From Typhlomys cinereus (Eukaryota; Chordata; Mammalia; Rodentia; Platacanthomyidae): a stretch of DNA of 64,000 nucleotides. Positions 38,216-47,597 of the stretch are shown here, piece after piece. A model generated the notes under the pieces. The model was not told the origin of the DNA, did no database searches, and saw nothing but the letters and a program-made list of their open reading frames with translations. The stretch's first letter is position 1. The number at the start of each line of letters is the position of its first letter. The stretch lies in the NCBI GenBank assembly GCA_023101885.1, contig JALPQD010000406.1:1674001-1738000 (forward strand). The letters run 5' to 3'. Made by a program: the position numbers and the translations under genes.

Positions 38216-38964
38216 AATATGTGTGAATGAATGAAAGAAAAGAAAATATACATGTTCCATATTCTTACATTTTTGCTATGGTAAAAAAATCAAAACATAG
38301 TACTTCTGAGTGTAGAACACCAAATATATTTTCTGTTTATTTGGTCCTAATAAGCATAGTTTGAGGTTCAGCCTTAAATTATCAATTATTTCTTATGTTT
38401 CTTTTTCATGACACTGACCTCCTTAATTTTGGTACTATATTACATAAAATGACTATGTAGTGGTAGTCCCAATCTCTAAAACTTTAAGTTGACTTAAAAT
38501 GGGGCTTAGTAACTAACTGAATATTAGCAATAACAAATTCTAAAGATGAAATGACCAAAAATTAATTACATGTCAAATGGGAAAAGAACCCAAGTTATGT
38601 CTGGCATCATTCAGCTCCATTGCATTCTTGATCCTGAACATACATGATCATATTGCATGGAGCATGTCTCCAGCCCACACAATAACATTGAAACACTGCC
38701 TGAAATATCATTATTCAGAGTTTAGGTAATTGTGTGTCATAAATTACAGTGTTTTACTACACATACAATGTTTTTTTAGCTTCAGAAATAAAATCGTTCA
38801 GTATAAAATCACTTTTACATTTTCCTACCATCATTTCTCAGCATGTAATACAAAATTACTAAAAGTTTGGATTGCATTATGCTAAAGTATTTGATTTGAG
38901 AAATTTTTGTGTGTATTGCTGACTTGAGTTAAAAAAAAACACAAAACAAAATAAAAAAGCAGTG
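38216..38964. other. AT-rich stretch, nothing recognised
   Basis: Unique-looking sequence. No gene, RNA or repeat family recognised. Confidence 0.45.
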
Positions 38965-39200
38965 TGAGGCTTGTAGTAATAGCTCAGTGGTTAAGATTCT
39001 GCCTCTCAAGAGGAAGGACCTAGCTCACATCTCAAATCCCATATGAAAAAAAAAGCCAAGCAGAAATGACAGCAGCCTGTGCTCCTGGTCTTAGAAGGTG
39101 AAGCCTGGGAAACTCCAGAGTCAAACCAAGAGGATATGGAGAATTCCAGGACTTACCTGGGCCTCCATGGACATAGCATGTGCCTTCTGATACACACACA

Positions 39201-39289
<89 letters not shown>

Positions 39290-39341
39290 TAGACAGAGAG
39301 ACAGAGAAATAGTAAATAAATAAATAAATAAATAAATAAAT
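38965..39341 (+). mobile_element. Older relative of the local tRNA-headed SINE
   Basis: The head GGCTTGTAGTAATAGCTCAG TGGTTAAGATTCTGCCTCTC and body AAATGACAGCAGCCTGTGCT, CTGGTCTTAGAAGGTGAAGC, CTGGGAAACTCCAGAG follow the order of the young SINE (GGCTCAGGGGTTAAGCCTCC ... GCGGCCTGCGCTTCTGG ... GGCGGAGCCTG) with heavy CpG decay. The tail is a composite microsatellite: (CA)n 39191-39218, (GA)n 39218-39287 and (AAAT)n 39312-39341. The copy is older than those at 1128, 6628, 23126, 37218 and 56701. Confidence 0.75.
39191..39341. repeat. Composite (CA)n-(GA)n-(AAAT)n microsatellite
   Basis: Three adjacent simple arrays make up the SINE tail. They create low-complexity open frames on both strands (134 codons minus, 77 plus), which are not genes. 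Confidence 0.95.
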
Positions 39342-39345
39342 CCAA

Positions 39346-40698
39346 TATGAAAAGTGATTTCAGTTGGAATTAGTGCAGAATTTCCAACTATTCCAGAAAC
39401 AGCTCTAAATATTCTTTTCCATGATGTACTTAACATTTCTGTAAAGCAGTTCTCTAAGCACTGATGATTATAAGATCAAAATATTGTCCAACTCTGAAAA
39501 TTATTGAAGACTTTCTGTGTCCTGCCATTTAAAAGTTTGCATTAAGATTTAATTTTATTTAAAAACAAACAAGATCATCCATCTCATCAGCATGCAAATT
39601 TGCTTCTGTCTTGAATAAAAGATAAAATTTCATGCATTGCAAAATTTGTTTGTAATAAAGGTCTTCATGAAGTATTATGAGTAGATGCTTGATTGTATAA
39701 ATATCTGTATATCAGGGTTGCATATCAGTTCTCAGAACAATATAAAGCTTAAGAAGACTTGCTATCTATTACCTGCTATGTATATTTTGTGCCTTCATGA
39801 CTATATTATTCTTTCAAATCCCAGTTATGAAACTATTCCATTAAAGTAATCAAATCTCCTAGATGTTATGAATCTGTGATGTTTCACTAATGTTAATTTT
39901 GAGTTTACTTGTGTTTCATAGAATCATGATGTAAAAATGAGATGATTAGTAAGAACAGCATATAATAAGGACATATTTCTGTAGTTTAAAAAGAGGAAAT
40001 GAATAATTTAATAGTCAGCATGTAGTATTTATAGTGTTCTGAATCCGTACATAGTTTATAACTATTTTCAGCTCCATATGTTAACTCCATATTGTATATG
40101 GGACTGTAGGGTGCTTTAGTACACATGATGTGCTTATGTAATACATCAGGTAGACATCTTTGAATGTAATTTGCTGTTTATGCAACTGTCTACTTTCCCA
40201 TAATAAAAAGCCCAGTCTTTATCTGATCTTACCAAGAAAAAGAGGTGTTAATAACACAAGGACAAATATAAGCAACAATGAATAGATAATGAAAACCAAT
40301 AGATCAATACCCATGGGCATTAGTGTCTACATTTTCCAGGTGATGTAGCTTAAAGAAAAGCTACACTTCATTTGCCTGCTTTATGTCTTCAATCGCAACT
40401 TCTACTATTTCCAATGATATATTAGCTTGAAGAAGCATTTGGAGTGTTTAAAGCATTTCATGAAGTAAAAGAAAGATAGGAGATTATTCTTCCTTGAAAC
40501 ATTTATAGAAACTCCTTAAAGAATTAAAGCCACTATGTACTGTATAAAATAGGATTAATAAACAAAGCATTAGACACTATCAGAGGAAATCAAGAAGGTG
40601 GTGAAATGCTCTAAGAATAGATATACCTCTGATTTCTGTGTGAACTTTGTAATTTTGAATTTCAAAGTGTGATACTCTTTCTGTATTTCTCTGGAAGA
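39346..40698. other. AT-rich region, nothing recognised
   Basis: 1.35 kb of AT-rich sequence; no frame above background. Confidence 0.5.
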
Positions 40699-40715
40699 TT
40701 AGATTAATGCAATTT

Positions 40716-40998
40716 TTATTATGAATGCTCCTTTCATAAAAACATAATGAGTGGTCATCCCTTTCCACCTCTCTCTCCTCATCCCCTCCCCCCCAGTCTC
40801 TCCCTTCTCTTGCTTCACCATCCATCTCTTTTTCTCCCACCCTCATGCCTGTCTGCCTGAGTGGAGTGCTGATTTCCCTTTGGTTGTCTGCTAGTAGGGA
40901 CTCAAGCCTCTGGGGTAGTCATTCTTGGGTAGACCACAGCTACAGATACTCCCTTTCACTTGTCTGACACTTGCCCCTATGATTTCCATTGCATGTAG
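40716..40998 (-). mobile_element. 5'-truncated L1, 3' UTR only (older)
   Basis: The plus strand shows ATCCCTTTCCACCTCTCTCT, a C/T-rich tract (40759-40835), CATGCCTGTCTGCCTGAG and CTAGTAGGGACTCAAGCCTC, resembling the reverse complement of L1 3' UTRs here but diverged. The near-identical 17-bp flanks TTAGATTAATGCAATTT (40699-40715) and TTAGATTAGTGCAATTT (40999-41015) differ at one base and mark the target duplication. Confidence 0.7.
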
Positions 40999-41712
40999 TT
41001 AGATTAGTGCAATTTCAAATAGCACAAAAAGTACTTAGAGAAAATAACTTTGTTCACTTTGTGAAAGTTGAAATTCTTGGTTAGTTATCCTATGAGGTAT
41101 CTATTAAATATCTATAGTAAATAACTCAGGCTTTTACAAGTTTGTAATTGTTAGGCCTCTTTGGTGATTCAAAATAGGAAGAGCAGGAGAGCCAAGAGTC
41201 ATTGATTCATTCATTTTCTCCCTGTGATCAGTGTAGGGTCTGGGAGGAGTAAAGGAGAAAGAGGGTTCAGGTGAAAGGTCATCCCACATTGGATTGGCTG
41301 CGCAAACATAGATCACCTCAAGGTATATTCACCATTTTACCCACTAACACTCTAATCTATTAGCACTGTTGCACAGATGAAGAATGCCAGTATTCATATT
41401 GGGGAGTCTTCTGATTATGACATTCCTTGGATGACTTGTCTTTTTCTTATTGATACCATCGTCTTTCCACTATGCCCACAAACTCAATTAATTCTACTCT
41501 GTGGTGAAATGCTCCTGAACTTAAGAAGCTTAAGCTCTCTGCTTGAACAGGTGTATGGAGAAATAGGAACAACCTGCCTGTAAGGTAAAATACTTTATGA
41601 AATTTTTACAAGTAACATGCATATTTCAAAGAGGAAGTCATCCAAAGTATGCAAATTCCAGAGTTGATCTTGCTAACGATTAAATATGGTAACCCAAGTA
41701 AGAATATCCTGA

Positions 41713-41736
41713 TATATCAAAAACGTTTTTGATATA
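41713..41736. repeat. Perfect 24-bp palindrome
   Basis: A self-complementary sequence centred on the CG of AAAAACGTTTTT, with TATATC on one side and GATATA on the other. A further AAACGTTTTT follows at 41737-41746. No protein-binding assignment is made. Confidence 0.9.
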
Positions 41737-41775
41737 AACGTTTTTAGTAACTCTATTGTGGTAGAACTCACTTCT

Positions 41776-41951
41776 ATAACATTACCTTGAATTCTATATT
41801 TTAATTATTTTAAGTTATAAAGGCTTCTAAGGTATTCTCCAGTCATTTGTACTCTCATTTGCAATAACATTACCTTAAATTCTATATTGTAATTTTTTTA
41901 AGTTTTAAAGACTCACTTCCAGATATTTCCCAGTCATTTATACCCTCTCAC
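41776..41951. repeat. Diverged 88-bp tandem duplication
   Basis: Both units (41776-41863 and 41864-41951) begin ATAACATTACCTT and share AATTCTATATT, TTTAAGTT and CCAGTCATTT in the same order, with scattered substitutions. This is an older duplication than those at 1636 and 55622. Confidence 0.75.
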
Positions 41952-42159
41952 AACTCTAGAATTGAACAATATAGTAGAATATATATATATATATATATCC
42001 ACACACATACATGTATAATAGTTTTGTTAAGAAGATGCATTCAGCTTTGTTGTAAGATATTCCTAAGGTTTTACAGATATCTTAAAAATTTAAAAGATTT
42101 CAAATTTCTTAGATCTACTAACAGTGTTCCATCTCAACCTCTTAAACATTCTGTATTAA

Positions 42160-42425
42160 GAATGTACATTCATGCATTTGTATGTTTATGTGTGCATGTG
42201 TACCTGTACACATGTGTGCAGGAACATGTTCACATGCATGTAGAACCCAGAGGACACCTCAGTGCCATCCTCAGGGGACCATTCACCTCCTCTCAGTGGT
42301 TTTCATTGGCCTGATTGTCTTGATTTCATTGGTTAGACTTTCTTTCCTGTGAGCTCCAATAAAATCCTCCTATCTACACACCCCTAAGGCTGTGATTTCA
42401 TTTGTGCATTCCCCTAGATTGGAAT
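42160..42425 (-). mobile_element. B4-like SINE
   Basis: The TG-rich leader (TGTGTGCATGTGTACCTGTA...), then ATGTAGAACCCAGAGGACAC, CTCAGTGCCATCCTCAGGGG, ACCATTCACCTCC, TTGGCCTGATTGTC and CTGTGATTTCATTTGTGC follow the reversed order of B4. Diverged; minus orientation. Confidence 0.6.
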
Positions 42426-43544
42426 TCATTTGATGTATGTTGTAAAATTTAAATACAAATCCTCATGCTTTGAATGTAAATACTTTCCTGACAGTCATCT
42501 TTTGAGGTAATGAAATATAATTTTCATATTCCTTCCCATATTAACACCTAAATCTCCCACAAGAATCAAGATGAACTTTAAAAATTAGATATTCTTCTTT
42601 CCAATATGGAAAGATTGAATGAATTTCAGTTGAACTGAGGAACAAGTTACTACAGGTTCAGTAACAAAGGTGTGTGCATACAATTTGGGAAATACTAATC
42701 TGAATTATCTCCCAGTATATTCATATTAGCTTTGGGTATTAATTGTCCTATTATATCTAATGAAATTTATGTATCCTTATAACTATATCCTGATTCAGCT
42801 CGAAATACCTGAAATTGGAGAAGAATTCTCATTATCCAAATATTCTTGTTTCATTTTTCCCTGGCAGTGGTCTCCTGGGGAGCTAAGGATGCTCTGAAAT
42901 CAGCCGTCACTACCGAGCTTATGGACAATTATCTTGCCAAAATCATTGTGAAGTAAATCCACCAAACAACCTTGAAGTCACGGAAGCTTCTGTCTTCCAG
43001 TGTCTCTCATGGTCTTCTCTTCCAGCACATCAGATTCTCTCAAGTATTGGAGATAATTTGAAGGAACGGAAATAATTTGAAGGAATGGAAGTAATTTAAA
43101 TATCTCTGAACCTCCAAAGACACGACCTCTCCATGTGAAACCTAGAGTGGTTTCTTACTGTCCTCTGCAGGAATACATTCTTAACATATACGGCAAAGGG
43201 ACATCTTGGTCTGTTTCACCCCATTGGGAGCCATTTATCTTCAGACATTATCCAAATGCGTGTTTAAGAAATACTAAATACCTGTTCCCACTTTCTGCAG
43301 CCATTAGGGTGACCTAGTTCATGGAGGTTTGCCAGTCCTGTCATCCTGTGTGAGTAGCTACATGGTGTTAAGAAGTAAGTGCTTCTTCCTTTTTCGGTAC
43401 TTATTTTATCAAATCTGGGCCCGCATATGAATCATGTGTCTATACTACATGGGGTGGTCTCACTACAATCAGATAATTAGGATATGGATGCATTAATTGT
43501 TTTTTTTTTTTGCAGTATCATAGAAAGAACTTACTAGATATTTC
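42426..43544. other. Unassigned; short tandem motif near 43051
   Basis: No recognised gene. A roughly 20-bp motif (GATAATTTGAAGGAACGG) is repeated about 2.5 times at 43051-43098. The part 42860-43320 is GC-richer and carries a 60-codon frame (43135-43317) that I cannot assign. Confidence 0.4.
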
Positions 43545-43640
43545 ATGTTATAGGGTAGGCACAATCGTTCCCATTTTTAAGAATGAAAGAACTAAATCTC
43601 AAAGAGATTATGTTTTTATTTAAAAAGTTAGAAAGTCTCA
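43545..43640 (+). repeat. MIR/L2-like remnant
   Basis: TAGGGTAGGCACAATCGTTC, CCATTTTTAAGAATGAAAGA, ACTAAATCTCAAAGAGATTA fit the MIR 3' pattern 'taggtactattatccccattttacagatgaggaaactgag...agagaggtta'. Old, no target duplication. Confidence 0.55.
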
Positions 43641-44112
43641 TAGATTAAATTCCCTTAAAGGTATAGCTCAGTGAAGAGTATCATACTTTCCTCAACAATT
43701 ACCATTAGTTGGAATCACTTTTGGGTAGGATAAGCAGAGATCCTTCCCAATGACGCTCTCCTGTGAAAGAAACTCCTATCCCAGGATCTATTAACCTTTC
43801 CATTGTCACAGATAGAGAAAGTCATTTTCTTCTCAGTGGAGACAGAATTATGAAACCATAATGAATAGCAGTTAAATCTAGAGTTCTGCTTCATCTATTC
43901 CCAAGTTCCATTCTAGTATTGGAAGTTGTCTGTTGAATTTTCATAATTTGGGGAAACTTAGTGTATTTGACATTGTCTTCTATTCAGTAAGGCATTTGTG
44001 GACAATCTAAGTGGGTCTGATTGTATTTCTTTGCCCTACATCAAGTAGCCTTCCTTTCCCCCATGACTCCTTTTTCTCTATCAGCACTTACAGAGAGATG
44101 TAGAGAGATTTA

Positions 44113-44148
<36 letters not shown>

Positions 44149-44380
44149 CAGAGACAGAGAAAACAATAGTGAGAAAGAAAGATTAAAGATCTCCTTTTGC
44201 TCACTAAAAAAGAGTTTTCATTACAGAAAAAAATCTTAAAGAAATGCACAATCATTTATAAATTCAAATGTTGAGGGTAAAATGTTAAAAAAGGGCAGCA
44301 CATTTTGTATTGCATTTCAAATTTGAGAATGTAGTCTCAGCAAGTTATGCTGAAGGATTTGCATGCACTTAAGATGACTT
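43641..44380. other. No gene recognised; purine repeat
   Basis: AT-rich DNA with a (GA)n/(GACAGA)n purine tract at 44100-44162. Confidence 0.5.
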
Positions 44381-44568
44381 TAAATGAAACTCAGTTTGGT
44401 CTATTTAAAAATTCATTTGCAAAGACAGTCAAATGGTTAGTCAATGTATTGCCTCTAGCTTAAGGTAAGGTGTTCATTTGGAAGCAGATGGCCTAAAGAA
44501 GGAAGGGTAAAGCAAAATCATAAATCATAACCTCAGAAGACAAAGAGGACAAGGAAGCAAGTCAAAAT
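44381..44568 (+). repeat. Left arm of a long imperfect inverted repeat
   Basis: This segment matches the reverse complement of 45887-46069. Shared blocks in order are ATTTAAAAATTCATTTGC, AGACAGTCAA, GGTTAGTCAATG, TAGCTTAAG, GAAGCAGATGG, CTAAAGAAG, ATCATAAATCA and CAAAGAGGACAAGGAAGCAA. By eye identity is about 85% over the core with one small gap. The arms are 1.3 kb apart. I do not recognise the family. It could be two copies of an unnamed dispersed repeat, the long terminal inverted repeats of an old DNA element, or an inverted duplication. Confidence 0.85.
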
Positions 44569-45886
44569 GGGTAAGAGAAGCAAGGAACAAAGGATGCAAG
44601 GAGCAGCAAGAAGGAAGGGGGTAAAAGGAAGGGCAAGGGAATAAATGGAAGAAGAGGGCTGCCAACGTGATGCCACATGCCCAGAATTCTAATGAAAAGC
44701 TGCAGCCGGAGAAGCACCGTGCCCTGGGAAAACAGCAAAAGACCTCAGAAGACTTGGATGGGTTTAAAGTAGCTCAGTGCCAGAGGGCTTGAGGGGATCT
44801 CACTTGCAGGAGAGGCCTTTAAAATGTAAAGTGCATGGCTTTCCTTAATTGGAAGCTATTCTGTAAGTGAAGAACACAAGAGTCAGAGGGAAAATATGTG
44901 ACCATACAGTGCAGTGAAAAAAGAACAGACAAATGTGGGCAAATTATAATAAAGGCAAACTAATCAATTATGACGTTAATTGTACCCAGAATTGTTTTCC
45001 TTGTAGAAATGTCCTGAGTCTTTCCAAATGACCTTGAATTATTCATTTAGGCATTAACCTGTAATATTCTGATACTTAAGATATATGTACTGCATTTGGG
45101 TAAGTGTTCCCACTGAGTGTTGTTGAAACAAGCCAACGAGAATATTTAAGTGATCTAGGTCCTTGTCAAGACAAGTAAAGCTTGGATCAGATCAGAAACT
45201 TCTTATAAACTATACAAAACTCCAGTATGAAGCTTAAAATTATTGGTGGCAGGCATGAAACTAATTGAGTCCCCTGGTTCTCCCAACATGCTGATACAGG
45301 TATAAGTCATTTTTTTAACAGTTCTACTTCCAATTTTTACCTGCATAGCCATTTCCTTTATTGTGAGAAACTGAGAATACACACAAAATTGGGCAGACCA
45401 TTACTATCATGAAACTCTGGGACACATATCACTTTCAGGAAATCAAACTACAGTGTCTGCATCAATTGTCACATAAAGCCCAGGTCTTTGTTACTAAATG
45501 CTTATATTATCACACACCTCCAGATCCCTTATGCATCCAAAGTCAGAATATACATTTTTAGACTTTGTTCTCAGTTATCCACCTATGTTCAACTATTACT
45601 TTCTTTGTCCTTTTTTCCTTGTCACAAGCAAGTTATTTGACTGGTTATCAACTGACAATGGCATTGTTGCTCCTTCCTGCCATGCAAACTCCTTCCTCCA
45701 AGTATGAAGGTAATGTCACCTACTTGTAAAAGGAAATTTACAAATCATTTTCATCAAACAGTTCCTGAAATTTCTTGACTTCTATGCATAAATGAGCTTT
45801 TTCATAGTAAAGATTTACAGCAAACTTCAGCAAATCATACCTATAATTTTAAAATATTTAAGAATAGAAAAAATTTTTTCCGAAAT
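44569..45886. other. Spacer between the inverted arms
   Basis: The left part (44570-44660) is strongly purine-rich. 44640-44830 is GC-richer (CTGCAGCCGGAGAAGCACCG and similar). The rest is AT-rich. The longest frame is 69 codons (45498-45707). I find no transposase-like or other coding signature. Confidence 0.45.
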
Positions 45887-46069
45887 ATTTTGATTTGCTT
45901 CCTTGTCCTCTTTGTTTTCTCCAGTTGTGATTTATGATTTTTGCATTCCCCTTTCTTCTTTAGACCATCTGCTTCAAAGTGTAGCTTAAGCTACAGCCAG
46001 TGCATTGACTAACCACTTGACTGTCTTGGCAAATGAATTTTTAAATACATCATACTAAACTTCATATTT
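45887..46069 (-). repeat. Right arm of the long imperfect inverted repeat
   Basis: Reverse-complement partner of 44381-44568; see that entry for shared blocks. The strongest are TTGCTTCCTTGTCCTCTTTG (45896-45915) and GCAAATGAATTTTTAAAT (46029-46046). Similarity stops sharply beyond 45887 on the inner side and fades beyond about 46069 on the outer side. Confidence 0.85.
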
Positions 46070-46592
46070 ATATAGGTTAGTTTCCAATAACCACATAGCT
46101 GATAAAAAAATAAAATGAGACCAATTTCCAGAAATTTTTCTGAATAATAGTTGTAAAATCGATCTATGTACATCTTACTTTCTTAAATATATTACAATCT
46201 ATAGTGGCCTGTTGTTGTTCCATTTCTTATTTCAATAGAGGTGTGATTTTTCTGGATACTCACAAAATTCCAGTCATCTGAATGCTAAATTCTATTGAGA
46301 TTTCTGTTTGCATTCATTTATTGGCTGTACATTTTGAAATAATTTTTCTTCTTTATTTTTAAAGGATAGAATGAACAGATTTTCTCAAACTTATATCTCC
46401 ATGTCCACATGGGTTTGCATAATTCCGTTCAAGATAGCAGTTTGGCAAACAAGAGAACAGTTCTTGGAATAACTGAAGTACTTGCTGTTTTATGACTCTA
46501 TATATGGACTTTCACCTATATCTGAAGTCATTTGAAGAAGAATTAGTTGTTTTTTAACTTAGCACATTTCTCTTTATCTCCCTTTGCACAGG

Positions 46593-46643
<51 letters not shown>

Positions 46644-47345
46644 CATGTAGATGTAGATATAGATATAGATATCACATATAAAGAAAACACCATTATGAAA
46701 TAAATTGCTACTTTTATCTTTATAAAGCACATTTACAAACATTTTAATGAAAACAATATATGAAATTCTATTTAAAAAATTGTCACCAAGAATGCACTAT
46801 CAACAATTAGAAATATTTTTAGTGAACTATTATTCCATTTCCTGAGTCAATTCCAGCATCTTTTCCTGTAGGAATTTTCATGGCGCCAAATCCTTGAAAT
46901 AAGCTCCCCAAGTGCTGGTATCAGTCATCAAAGTCATGGTTCCAGAGTTTTATGGTTAATAACTCCTAGCCTTCATGAGGCTTCTTTCGCATAATAGACA
47001 AGAAACATACCCAATATATGTAAGTTCACAGGTAAATTGTTCTGCGTTATTTTAAAAAATACTTTAGAAGATGTTTTCCTCAATGGTATACTGATCTTGG
47101 ATATGTGCTGGAGCATGAATCATGTCAGGCATATGTCAACAAAGACAAACTAGATGAAACACAGTGTGCCACACAACTGAAAAAACTTGAAAATAGGAGG
47201 GAGTCTGGTGAGGAAGATGCAGGATTTTAAATGGAAAAGCAAATGGAATGGAATTAGTAATTAAGAAGAAACATATCATAAATTCACTATATTCATGTAT
47301 ATCACAGCAAAGCTAAATAAAATAAAATAAATTCATTAAATAAAG
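46070..47345. other. AT-rich region with (GATA)n
   Basis: No gene recognised. A (GATA)n array occupies 46593-46643 and decays into (GATATA) to about 46671. An A-rich (AAATA)-type patch at 47314-47345 may be the tail of another degraded element. Confidence 0.5.
46593..46671. repeat. (GATA)n microsatellite
   Basis: About thirteen GATA units followed by interrupted GATATA units. Confidence 0.95.
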
Positions 47346-47361
47346 AAGAAAGTCATCATTC

Positions 47362-47597
47362 ATTGGTTTTCAAAATAGCTCAGTAGGTTAAGCTCCTGCT
47401 TATTGACCTGTGGACCAGAGGAGTTCAGTCCACAGAAGCCCAGTAGTGGATGGAGAGAAATAACTTCTGAATATTATCCTCTGATCCCTCTACCACTGTG
47501 CCATATCATTCATCTCTCTTTCTCTTTTTCTTTCTCTCTCTCTCATTCTTTTCTGTTTATTTCTCTTGCTCATAAATTAATAAAAATAAAAGTAAGT
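47362..47597 (+). mobile_element. B3-like SINE, left part, interrupted by an L1
   Basis: AAAATAGCTCAGTAGGTTAA is a decayed tRNA-like head, and CCAGTAGTGGATGGAGAGAA, ATAACTTCTGAATATTATCC, TCTGATCCCTCTACCACTGT match the B3 3' half ('gtggaaggagagaactgactcc...ttgtcctctgacctccac'). A C/T-rich run (47511-47565) and an A-rich tail follow. The tail is split by the L1 at 47598; the remainder is at 51023-51054. Older flanking repeats AAGAAAGTCATCATTC (47346-47361) and AAGAAAGTAGTCACTC (51055-51070) bracket the whole nest, so the SINE came first and the L1 second. Confidence 0.75.

Larger units (their letters stand above)
41016..42159. other. AT-rich region with local duplications
   Basis: No gene. It contains a 24-bp palindrome (41713-41736), an 88-bp diverged tandem pair (41776-41951) and a (TA)n run at about 41979-41998. 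Confidence 0.5.

Noticed and set aside
39032..39436. 134-codon minus-strand frame with Ser/Leu repeats
   Set aside because: It is a translation of the (GA)n and (CA)n arrays in a SINE tail.
42860..43320. Possible exon in a GC-richer stretch
   Set aside because: The 60-codon frame has no family resemblance, and no convincing splice-site pair with a continuing frame was found.
46593..46671. Regularly spaced repeats as a CRISPR-like array
   Set aside because: Simple GATA units without spacers; the window is nuclear animal DNA.
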